From assembly GCA_964569055.1 (NCBI GenBank), contig CAZMSZ010000005.1, forward strand, positions 1-51,289: a stretch of 51,289 nt of DNA, in the 5' to 3' direction. Each line of letters begins with the position of its first letter. The first letter of the stretch is position 1. Origin of the DNA: JAWLGW01 sp964569055. GTDB taxonomy: Bacteria > Planctomycetota > J058. Positions 38,050-47,800 of this stretch are shown piece after piece. Both the position numbers and the translations under genes were made by a program. Under the pieces are notes generated by a model. That model was not told the DNA's origin. It worked only from the letters and a program-made list of their open reading frames with translations, and did not search any database.

Positions 38050-40663
38050 GTCGCGCCGGCTGGCGGGCAACGAGCCGCTGCCGCTCGCGCCGCAGGGCGC
38101 GTGCTGGCGGGTCGAGGCGGGCTGCCTGGCGCTGTTCTCGGTGGCGCAGCGCGACGGCCACCCCTGGGGCGCGCGCAGCTACCTGTTCACCGTCGAGGCC
38201 GGCGCCGCGGTGTTCGGGCTCCCGAGCGACGTCGACGACGCCGAGCGCTCGGTCCTGGCCGTCCCGCTCGAGGCGGCCGAGGTGGTGGAGACCACGCTGC
38301 TCGACCTGCCGCGCGAGGAGGGGCGGGCGCTGTTCGAGGCCTGGGCGCGGCGCTGGGCCACCTGCCTCGACGTGGCCCCGCCGGTCGCGGCGTCCGGGCG
38401 GGGCTGGCTCTCGGCCACGCCGGCCTTCCACCGCTGGGTGCTCGCGGCGCTGGAGCGACGGGCGGAGCGGGAGCACGCCGCCGAGGTCCGGCAGGTCACC
38501 ACGCGCAGCCGGCGCACCACCGAGTCGGCGCGGATCGCGGTGGCCGCGCTCAGCGCGGTCCTGCAGCGCTCCGGCGCCGGCGCGCCCGCCGTGGGGGACG
38601 CCCTGTACCGCGCGGCGTTCGCGGTCAGCGCCCACCTCGGGACCGAGCTGCGGCCGCTGCCGCAGTCCGTCGACCCGGCCCGGATCCGCGACCCGCTCGA
38701 GTCGCTCGCCCGCGCCTCGCGGCTGCGCGTACGGCGGGTCCTCCTGCGCGAGGCGTGGTGGCGGCGCGACTGCGGCCCGCTGCTCGCCTACCGCGGGCCC
38801 GACGAGCTGCCGGTCGCGCTGCTGCCGCGGCCCGGCGGCGGCTACGAGCTGTTCGACCCCACGGCGGAGGAGCGCCGCCCGCTCGACGAGGAGCTCGCCG
38901 TCGAGCTCGACCCGGTGGCGCGGAGCTTCTACCGCCCGTTCCCGGAGGGGCCGCTCGGCGCCCGCGACGTGCTCCGCTTCGCCCTCAGCGGCCGCGCCCG
39001 GGACATCGCCGGCCTGCTGGCGAGCGCGCTCGCGGTCACGCTGCTCGCCATGACCCTCCCGATCGCCACCGGGGTGGTGATCGACGTGGCGATCCCCACG
39101 GCGGACCGCGCCCTGCTGGCGCAGGTGCTGGGGGGCCTGCTCGCGGCCGCCCTCGGCGCGGGCATGTTCCGCCTCTCCTCGGGGCTCCTGCTGGCGCGCG
39201 CCGAGGCCCGCGCCGACGCCGACACCCAGGCGGCGGTGTGGGACCGCCTGCTCCGGCTGCGGCCCGACTTCTTCCGCGGCTTCACGGTCGGCGACCTCCA
39301 GGCGCGGCTCGGCGCGATCGGGCAGATCCGCAGCCTGCTCAGCGGCACCACGCTCCGCACGGCGCTGGCCTCGGCGCTGGCCTCGCTCAACCTCGTGCTG
39401 CTGGTGGCGATCAGCCCGCCGCTGGCGCTGATCGCGGTCGCGGCCGCGCTGGTCAGCGGCGCCGCCACGGCGCTCGCCTGCGTGGCCCTCGTGCGCGCCG
39501 AGCGCCGGGCGCAGCGGCTGCAGGGCGAGCTGTTCGGCGCCGTGGTGCAGATCGTGCAGGGGATCACCAAGCTGCGCGTGCGCGCGGCCGAGGAGCGGGC
39601 GTTCCTGTTCTGGGCCAAGCGCTACAGCGAGCAGCAGGAGCTGGTGCTCGAGACGCAGCGGCTGCGGGACGCGCTGGCGGTGCTGAACACCGCGCTGTGG
39701 GCGGCGAGCCTGATGGTCCTGTTCGCGGCCGCGACCGAGCTGCTCGAGCGGCCCGGCGGCGGCCTGTCGACCGGCGAGTTCCTGGCGTTCAGCGCCGCCT
39801 ACGGCGCGTTCCTGGGCGGCGTCACGCATCTCGCCGGGGTCCTGCCCGACCTCGCGGTGGTGCCGGTGCTCGAGGAGCGCGCCCGGCCGATCCTCACGGC
39901 CGAGCCGGAGGTCTCGCTCCTCAAGGCCGACCCCGGCCGGCTGCGCGGCCGGCTGGAGCTGCAGCGGGTCGTGTTCCGCTACCGGCACGACGGCCCGCTG
40001 GTGCTGCACGACGTGAGCCTCGCGGTCGAGCCCGGCGAGATGGTGGCGCTGGTCGGCCCCTCGGGGAGCGGCAAGTCGACGCTGCTGCGCCTCCTGCTCG
40101 GGTTCGAGCTGCCCGAGTCGGGGGCGGTGCTCGTGGACGGTCAGGACCTGCGCGGGCTCGACATGCAGGCCGTGCGCCAGCAGCTCGGGGTCGTGCTCCA
40201 GGCCGGCCGGATCGGCGCCGGCTCGATCTTCGAGACCGTGGCCGGCGGGGCGCGCGTGACCCTGAGCGAGGTCGAGGAGGCGCTCCGCATGGCCGGCCTG
40301 GCGGAGGACGTGCGGCGCATGCCCATGGGCGTCCACACCGTGATCAGCGAGGGCGGCATGAACCTCTCGGGCGGCCAGCGCCAGCGGCTGCTGATCGCGC
40401 GCGCCCTGGTGCGTCGCCCGGCCGTGCTGCTGTTCGACGAGGCGACGAGCGCGCTCGACAACCGGACTCAGGCGATCGTGACCGAGAGCCTCGAGCGCCT
40501 CGCCGTCACGCGCGTTGTGATCGCGCACCGCCTGAGCACGATCCGCAGCGCCGACCGGGTCGTGGTGATCGATCAGGGGCGCGTCGTCGAGGAGGGCGAG
40601 TTCGACGCCCTGATGGCCCGCGGCGGCCTGTTCGCGCGGTTGATGCGCCGGCAGATGGCCTGA
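38042..40663 (+). CDS. NHLM-type bacteriocin ABC transporter, second subunit (ABC2)
   Basis: ATG 38042 overlaps the end of ABC1 by 8 nt. The protein is long (873 aa). An N-terminal ~300-residue region without peptidase motifs includes a cupin/cNMP-like strand-rich start. A six-helix permease follows (~330-600), then an ATPase with Walker A VGPSGSGKSTLL (~672) and signature NLSGGQRQR (~774). NHLM export systems have exactly such a peptidase-less long partner. The pair presumably works as a heterodimer. The start region shows CWRVEAGCLALFSV, which fits the family. Confidence 0.9.
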   Translation: MPESRRLAGNEPLPLAPQGACWRVEAGCLALFSVAQRDGHPWGARSYLFTVEAGAAVFGLPSDVDDAERSVLAVPLEAAEVVETTLLDLPREEGRALFEAWARRWATCLDVAPPVAASGRGWLSATPAFHRWVLAALERRAEREHAAEVRQVTTRSRRTTESARIAVAALSAVLQRSGAGAPAVGDALYRAAFAVSAHLGTELRPLPQSVDPARIRDPLESLARASRLRVRRVLLREAWWRRDCGPLLAYRGPDELPVALLPRPGGGYELFDPTAEERRPLDEELAVELDPVARSFYRPFPEGPLGARDVLRFALSGRARDIAGLLASALAVTLLAMTLPIATGVVIDVAIPTADRALLAQVLGGLLAAALGAGMFRLSSGLLLARAEARADADTQAAVWDRLLRLRPDFFRGFTVGDLQARLGAIGQIRSLLSGTTLRTALASALASLNLVLLVAISPPLALIAVAAALVSGAATALACVALVRAERRAQRLQGELFGAVVQIVQGITKLRVRAAEERAFLFWAKRYSEQQELVLETQRLRDALAVLNTALWAASLMVLFAAATELLERPGGGLSTGEFLAFSAAYGAFLGGVTHLAGVLPDLAVVPVLEERARPILTAEPEVSLLKADPGRLRGRLELQRVVFRYRHDGPLVLHDVSLAVEPGEMVALVGPSGSGKSTLLRLLLGFELPESGAVLVDGQDLRGLDMQAVRQQLGVVLQAGRIGAGSIFETVAGGARVTLSEVEEALRMAGLAEDVRRMPMGVHTVISEGGMNLSGGQRQRLLIARALVRRPAVLLFDEATSALDNRTQAIVTESLERLAVTRVVIAHRLSTIRSADRVVVIDQGRVVEEGEFDALMARGGLFARLMRRQMA

Positions 40664-40789
40664 GGGCGTCCAGGTCCACGTGACGCCGTTGTCGTAGCTA
40701 GAGTTGGAGCCGGCTGCGAATCCGCCCTGGCAGCGCGGCGTCGGCCACGCCATGGTTGACGAGGACCACGAGAGCCCGAGGGAGGGAGC

Positions 40790-40999
40790 ATGAAGGACGA
40801 GCAGCAGGGCGAGCTGAGCGAGCAGGACCTCGAAGCGGTCGCGGGCGGCGGCGGCCCGCCGTGCCTCTCGATCACGCCCGGCGCGGGTCAGCCGCCCGAC
40901 CGCGAGTTCTGCGACGGCAGCGACGACGGCCACCCCGGGCCGAACATCACGATCAACCGCGCCGACGGGACGACCTTCGACCCGCACGACCGGAGCTGA
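40790..40999 (+). CDS. RiPP/bacteriocin precursor with double-glycine leader (69 aa)
   Basis: GAGGGAGGGAG lies just upstream of ATG 40790. The leader MKDEQQGELSEQDLEAVAGG has the classic 'LSEQDLEAVAGG' pattern cut by C39 peptidases. The core begins GGPPCLSITPGAG and contains only two Cys (at about residues 25 and 42), in a Gly/Pro/Asp-rich sequence. It follows the ABC2 gene after 126 nt and precedes a strong terminator, so it closes the export operon. The core has few Ser/Thr, so a lanthipeptide is less likely; a Cys-Cys disulfide or radical SAM modification is possible. Confidence 0.82.
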   Translation: MKDEQQGELSEQDLEAVAGGGGPPCLSITPGAGQPPDREFCDGSDDGHPGPNITINRADGTTFDPHDRS

Positions 41000-41021
41000 C
41001 GAGGGTCCGACCGCACGACGA

Positions 41022-41048
41022 CGGGCCAGGAGCGCGCCTCCTGGCCCG
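41022..41048 (+). terminator. Strong hairpin terminator after the precursor gene
   Basis: A perfect 11-bp stem (CGGGCCAGGAG / CTCCTGGCCCG) with a CGCGC loop starts 22 nt after the stop at 40999. It is followed by a T-enriched stretch (GTTCGTTGGTTT). It is the best terminator candidate in the window. Confidence 0.7.
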
Positions 41049-41176
41049 CGTTCGTTGGTTTACGAGCGCTCCCGCGGACCCCGGTTGATGTGCGGGCCCC
41101 TCGCGGCTCAAATCGAGCCCGGCCTTACATTCGAACCCAACGACCAACATGAGGAAGAAAGCACGAGGGGGACCCA

Positions 41177-41737
41177 ATGCCGCTGAAGATCGCTCCAACC
41201 CAGGCCAAGCCCGGAGAACCGTTCACCATCGTCGACACGCCCGACGGGCGCCTCGTCGACGGGAGCGTGGCCGTGTTCCGGCTGGCGACGGGCGCCATGA
41301 TCGAGGCCTCGCTCCGCACGCACAACCCGCACAAGACGGCGCAGGGCCGCCTGCCGCTCTCCATTCCGGGCGGCGAGTACTCGGTGGCCGTGCGCCTGCC
41401 CAGCGGTGAGGAGCTCGCGCTCGGTTCGTTCACCGTGCTCGCCGAGGCGCCGACCGAGGCGACCATCTCGCCCGCCCAGGGGCCGGTCGGCACGAGCTTC
41501 ACGATCAGCGATCCGGAGGCTCGGATCGAGAGCGGCGACCGGGCGATCTTCTATCAGGAAGGGACCGATCCGGAGTTCGGCGTCCAGGCCGACGAGATCG
41601 CGGTCAGCGCCGACGGCATGACGCTCAGCGCGCGCGTGCCGAGCGCCCCGAGCGCGCAGTACTTCATCGCCGTGCGGCCCTCGGCCACGCTGCCCTCGCG
41701 GTTCGGCGACCTGCCGTTCTTCGTGACCGCGAGCTGA
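41177..41737 (+). CDS. Small beta-rich protein with IPT/Ig-like domains, no signal peptide
   Basis: A GAGGGGG Shine-Dalgarno precedes the ATG. The 186 residues form two similar strand-rich halves: (KIAPTQAKPGEPFTIVDTPD..) and (ATISPAQGPVGTSFTISDPE..). Each begins with the 'P..G..F.I.D' pattern of IPT/TIG domains. The ends of both halves (YSVAVRLPSG, YFIAVRPSAT) also match each other, so an internal duplication is likely. There is no signal peptide, membrane helix or catalytic motif. It lies between the peptide-export operon and the giant surface protein, with terminators on both sides, so it is probably its own unit. Confidence 0.72.
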   Translation: MPLKIAPTQAKPGEPFTIVDTPDGRLVDGSVAVFRLATGAMIEASLRTHNPHKTAQGRLPLSIPGGEYSVAVRLPSGEELALGSFTVLAEAPTEATISPAQGPVGTSFTISDPEARIESGDRAIFYQEGTDPEFGVQADEIAVSADGMTLSARVPSAPSAQYFIAVRPSATLPSRFGDLPFFVTAS

Positions 41738-41750
41738 TCCGAGGCGCCGC

Positions 41751-41789
41751 GCCGGGCTCCCCACGCCGTCCTGGCGGGGGAGCCCCGGC
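41751..41789 (+). terminator. Hairpin terminator after the IPT-like gene
   Basis: GCCGGGCTCCCC pairs with GGGGAGCC(C)CGGC across a 14-nt loop with one bulged C. It begins 14 nt after the stop at 41737. The same lead-in sequence, GCGCCGCGCCGGGC, recurs at the right edge of the window (51274) just after the 3133-aa gene. It seems to be the left arm of a similar terminator cut by the edge. Confidence 0.55.
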
Positions 41790-41854
41790 GATCGGGTTGC
41801 GGTCGGGCCGGAGCCCTGCCATGGTGCAGGTGCCCGTGGACGAGGGGCGGGGAC

Positions 41855-44800
41855 GTGGGCAGGCGAGCACCGGTCGCGCGCAGGCGTGGCACCCGCAGCC
41901 GCATCGTGGCCGGGGCGCTCGTCCTGTTGCTAGCGGGAGCGTCGGTCGCCTGGGGCTTGGTCGTCGTCACTCGCGAGCCCGTGGCCTACTTCACGGCCCA
42001 GCTGAACAACGCCAGCGCGCCCGACGACCTCGACGGCGTCACCCTGACCAGCGGCACGAACTTGGCGGGGCTGGTCGACGACGACACCTCGACCGTGGCC
42101 GATTCCCTCAGCTCGAACCAGGGCAAGCTGTTCGTGTTCGAGGTCGCGATCGGCGTCCCCAAGACGGTCGTCACCCGCTTGACCCCGATCGTCACGGCGA
42201 GCTCGTCGAACGCGGGCGGCCTGTTCATCGAGAAGGGGCAGACCTGGGAGAGCGTCGCCGCCTTCAGCGGGACGACCGCCGAGGAGCTCCGCGGCGACAT
42301 CACGCTCGACCTCGAGCAGTACATCGGCGGGGCCGGCGACGAGACGGTCCGGCTGGGCCTGTTCCAGCCCGACCCGGGCCCGTCCCAAACGCTCGAGGTG
42401 ATGGAGGTCGACCTCGAGGTCGAGTACGACGACCCCCCGGTCATCGTGGACACCACCGCCACCCCGGCCTCGATCGACGCGATCGGCGGCAACACGACGA
42501 CGCTGCGGGTCGACTGGAGCGACAGCGACACCGCGTCGTCGGGCTTCACGGTGGAGCTGTGGGTGCGCGGCCCCGACGACACGACCGAGCTCCAGCTCCC
42601 GGGGACGCCCACCATCACCGACGAGGGCGGCGGGAACTTCAACGCCACGCTGAGCTGGGACCCGCCCGACGCGACCACGCCCGTCGGGCTCTACGACCTG
42701 CGCGCCATCGTCCGGGACGGGCTCAGTCAGATCAGCGACACCTACGCGGGCAACGCGGACGAGCTGCAGATCACGGCCTCGGTCGACCGCCCCCCCGTGA
42801 TCGCCGCGGGCGCGGTACAGGCCAGCCCGCCCTTCATGCGGTCGGGCGGCCCCGGCGGCGCGCTCGAGGTCGAGTTCCTCGATCCGGACCTCCCCGCCCC
42901 GGGGACGTTCCGGGTGACGCTCGCCGTGCGGGAGCCGGACGACACCACCGAGGTCACGCTGATCACCTCGGGCGCCAACGGGTCCACCGGGACCAACGGC
43001 GCGGGCACCCTGACGGTGAGCGCGCTGGACGGGTTCGGCCGCTATCGGGCCTCGCTCCCCTGGACCCCCCTCGGAGGGCAAGCCACAGGTCGCTACGACC
43101 TGCGCGCCGCGGTGAGCGATCAGAGCGGGGCCGGCGGGACGGGGATCGACCCGTACGCCGCGAACCTCGACGAGCTCACGCTCGTCACGGGGACCGTCTA
43201 CTACGTCAACGACGGCGCGACCACCAACGACACGGTGTGCACCGCGGCGGGGAACGACGCCAGCGACGGCCTCAGCCCCGCCACCCCCAAGGCGACCGTG
43301 GCGGACGTGCTCGCGGCCTACGGACCGCTCGGCCCCGGGGACTGGGTGTTCATCGAGGCCGGCGCCTACGACTTCGACCAGCCGATCTCACTCAGCGCGG
43401 CGGACAGCGGCGCCCCTGGCGACCCCGTGGTGATCCAGGGCGCCCGAGTCGGCGCCACGCTGCTGACGTCGATCTCCGACGGCCCGAACCCCAACGAGCG
43501 CCTGGTGCACGTGAACGGCGCCAGCGACGTGGAGATCCGCGACCTCCAGCTCACGTCCGCCGCGACCGCCGGCGGTGCGGGCTACGGCGTCGAGATCACC
43601 GGCGGGACCGACGTGCACGTCGTCGGGTGCGAGGTGAGCTCGAGCGCCGACACGGGCATCCTGATCACGGTCACCAACCCCGCGGTCGCGCGCCACCGGG
43701 TCGTGGATTGCACCGTGACCGGCAACGCGCGCTTCGGAATCCACGTCGAGCGCCAGCAGCAGTGCGCGATCGAAGGCTGCGACGTGCGGGACAACACCCT
43801 GGGCGGCATCAAGATCGCCGACCGCGCGCTCGGCCCGACGGTGCGCCGCTGCCGGGTCGCGAACAACGGGGTGTTCCAGATCGCCGTCCAGGGCGTCGAC
43901 AACGCGGGCGGCTCCGGTTCGGAGTCCAGCACCCAGGCCAACCCCGCGCTCGTGGAGGACTGCGTCGTGTTCGGGGCCTCCACCACCGGGATCTGGATGG
44001 CGGGCCCCGGCAGCCACGCCGTCGTCCGCGGCAACCTGGTCTACGGCCCCGCCCGCTGCATCCGCTTCGGCGGGGATCCAGAAGGCGGGGCCCAACCGTC
44101 CGAGTTCGGCGTGATCGTCAACAACACGGCGCACACCACTCAGCCAGGCGCCAACTTCGCGGCGGTCGCGATGGTGAACGGGAGCAGCGACTTCCTGATT
44201 ACGAACAACGTCCTCTCCGTCGCGGGAGCCGGCACGGCCGCCATCTGGCTGAGCTCCGCCAATGAGCCCGGCACGTCGAACTGGAACACCTTCCACGTGG
44301 ACGGGGCCAGCGGCGCGCTGGCCGCCCGCAACGGCGCCGCCACGCTCCCAACGCTCGCCCTCTGGCAGGGCACGCTCAACTCGCCCGACCCGGACAGCCT
44401 CGAGGCCGATCCCCTGTTCGTGGACGACACCCACGTCGACCTGTTCCAGCGCGACTACCACCTGCAGAGCGAGGCCGGGCGCTGGAACGGGACCACGTTC
44501 GTGACCGACGCCCAGACCTCGCCCTGCATCGACGCGGGCGATCCGGCCGTCGACTTCGGCGCCGAGACCCAGCCCCACGGCTCGCGCATCAACCAGGGCG
44601 CGTACGGCGGGACGGCGCAGGCGTCGCGCTCACGGCGCATCTACGTGACCGCGACCGCCCCGAGCCTCGACGACCTCAACAGGCTCCCGCTGCCCGTCGG
44701 CAGCGACCTCGACCTGACCTTCAGCGAGGACGTCGAGGCCACCACGGTCGACCCGGGCACGCTGGTGCTGCGCGGGTTCATGGGGACGGCGACCGCCACC

Positions 44801-47800
44801 CGAAGCGGCGGCGGCGGCGCGACCCTGTCCCTCGACCCGACCAGCCCCCATCCCGGCGAGGTGGTGGAGGTCTCCGTGACGTCCGGCCTCCAGGGCGAGA
44901 CGACGGGGTGGACCGCCCAGCCGCTGGTGCTCCGCTTCCGCGCCGCCGCCGGGAGCGGGCCAGGCGTGTTCGACCAGAGCTCGCTGTCCCTCGGGGTGAG
45001 CGACCACACCAGCGAGGTCGCGGTCGGCGACGTGACCGGCGACGGGAACCTCGACATGGTGCGGGTGGTTTCGAGCACGACCCCCGGCGAGCGACACCAG
45101 GTCTGGCCGGGCGACGGGTTGGGTGGGTTCGGCATCCCGATTCCCTTCGGCGCCGATCCCCCGGGGACCGCCCGCGGGGTGGCGCTCGGGGACGTCGACG
45201 GCGACGGGTTCCTGGACATCGTGGTAGGCATGTCCGGCGCGGCGAACCAGCTGTTCCTCAACACCGGGAGCGGCCCCCCCGCCGTGCCCGACGCCTTGAT
45301 CGGGAGCACCAACGTCATCTTCGGCGTCGCCCTCGGCGACCTCGACGGGGACGGCGACCTCGATCTCGTCGAGGCGAACAGCACCTCCGTGGCGTCCACC
45401 GTGTATCGCAACAGCGGCGGCGGCACCTTCGAAACCCAGCCCTTGTGCTCCTTCGGCAGCGGCGACGCCGACTTCGCCGTCCGGCTGGCCGACTTCGACA
45501 GAGACGGAGACCTAGACGCCTGGTTCGCGGGCTTCTCCTTCGGCCCGAGGGTCCACCTCAACGCGGGCGCGGGTCACTTCGATGACGTCCGCGTGGTCGT
45601 GACGACCGGGGCCGGCGCCGCCCAGGGCATCGACGTGGGCGACGTGGACGGCGACGGCTGGGTCGACCTGGTGGTGGCCCGGGGCAGCGGGAGCGACGGG
45701 CTGTTCCTCAACGATCGGGCGGGCGGCTTCTCCCCCGGCATCGCGATCCCCGACTCCTCCAACACAAGCAACGGCTGCGCGCTAGGGGACGTCGACGGCG
45801 ACGGCGACCTCGATGTGGTGTTCGCCACCGATACCCAGGCCCGCTTCCACCGCTGGTCGGGCGGCGCCTTCGAGGCGACCGCGCACCTGTTCGGCGCCTC
45901 GAACGTGGGCCTGAGCGTCGCGCTGGGGGACCTCGACGGCGACGGCGACCTCGACTGCGTCGAGGGGACCGACGCCGGCCTGGCGGACGCCGTCCACTGG
46001 AACGAGAACGGCGACGCCTACGTGGTCGAGCCCGAAGCGAGCGCGCCGAGCGGGGTCACGGTCCCCCAGACCGGTGTGCGCCTGGCCACCTTCCGCATCT
46101 ACACGCTCGGCAGCCTGGCCGGCACGCTGAACCAGATCCGGTTCAACGAGACGGGGGGGGTCGGGGCCAGCGCCGACGTGCTCTACTCCAACGTCAAGCT
46201 GCTGCGCGACGACGACGCCGGTTACCCGGGGGGCGCCGTCCAGCTCGGCAGCACGACCGCCTTCACCTCGGGGTCGGTGACGTTCTCGGGGCTGTCCGAG
46301 TCGATCGGCCCCGCCCCCATCGTTTACCTGCACGTCGTGGCCGACGTGGCCGTCGGCGCGGCGGGGCTCACGACGCGGCTCGAGGTGAGCTCCCCCGGCG
46401 ACCTCATCGTCATCCCCAGCGCCTCCGACGCCAGCCTCTACCCCGTCCAGGTCGCGAGCGAGCAGTTCGGCGTCGCGGTCATCCACGTGACCACGACCAA
46501 CCCTGACCAGGAGTCGCACGACGCCTCGCCAGCGGGCACCGTCGCCCTGACCTTCAACGAGCCGGTGGCCGCCGCGACGGTCACCGTCGACAACGTGCAC
46601 CTGCGCGGGAGCCAGCAGGCGCACGACATTCAGAACGCGAACCTGAGCGCGACCAGCGCCACCGTGACGATCGATCCGCCCGCCGACTTCTTCCCCGGGG
46701 AGCCGGTGGAGGTGACCGTCGACTCGGGGGTGCAGGGCGACCCCAGCGGTCGCCCCGCGCGCCCGTTCGTGATGCGCTTCCGCGCGGCCGCCGGCCTGGG
46801 CCCGGCCACCTTCCCGGACTGGAGCTTCCCCCACGGCAGCCTCACGGCGTGGACGGGGGGGGTCGCGACTGGAGACGTGACCGGCGACGGCTTCCTCGAC
46901 ATCGTGGCCGCCGTCCGGCACACCACCTCGGGCCGGCGGCACGTGGTCCACCCCGGCGACGGGCAAGGCGGCTTCGGCGAGCCCCTCCCGTTCGGTCCGG
47001 ATCCCCCGGGCGACGAGGCGCGCGGGGTCGCGCTCGGCGACCTCGACGGCGATGGCGACCTCGACGTCGTGATCGGGCGTTGGGCCGGGGCCACGCACGT
47101 CTACCGCAACCAGGGTTCGGGGCTGTTCGCCGGCAGCCCGGACGTCTCCCTCGGGTCGGCCAACACCGCGGCGATCGCGCTGGGCGACCTCGACGGCGAC
47201 GGTGACCTCGAGATCGTCGAGGTGAACGCCGGTGAATCCTCCAGGGTCTACCGGAACGACGGGTTGTTCGGGGGGTTCAACCCAGCGAGCGCGTTCGGAG
47301 GGACGTCCCAGCTCAGCGCCGTCGCCCTCGCGGACTTCGACCGCGACGGCGACCTCGACGTGTGGGCCGTCGCGATCACCGGCGGTCTAGGAGTCTTCCT
47401 CAACGACGGCGCTGGCGGATTCCCAACCGACGCGAACGTCTCCGTGGCGACGCCCTCAGCGTTCGGGCTGGACGTCGGCGACGTGAACGGGGACGGCTGG
47501 GTCGACGTCGTGACCGCTCATACCTTCGGCGCGTCCGACCTCCTCCACACGAACGACCAGGCGGGCGGCTTCGCGGCGGCCGTGACCCTCACGGGCTCCA
47601 CCGAGGACGTGAGCGGCGCGGCGGCGCTCGGGGACCTCGATGGCGACAGTGACCTCGACCTCGTGATCGCCACGAACGGGGACCAGGTGGCGAACCGGTT
47701 CTACCTGTGGAACGGCAGCGCCTTCAGCGGCCCGTCCTCCATGGGCGAGGGGGTCGGGTCCGATCGCCTCGCGCTGGGCGACCTCGACGGCGACGACGAC

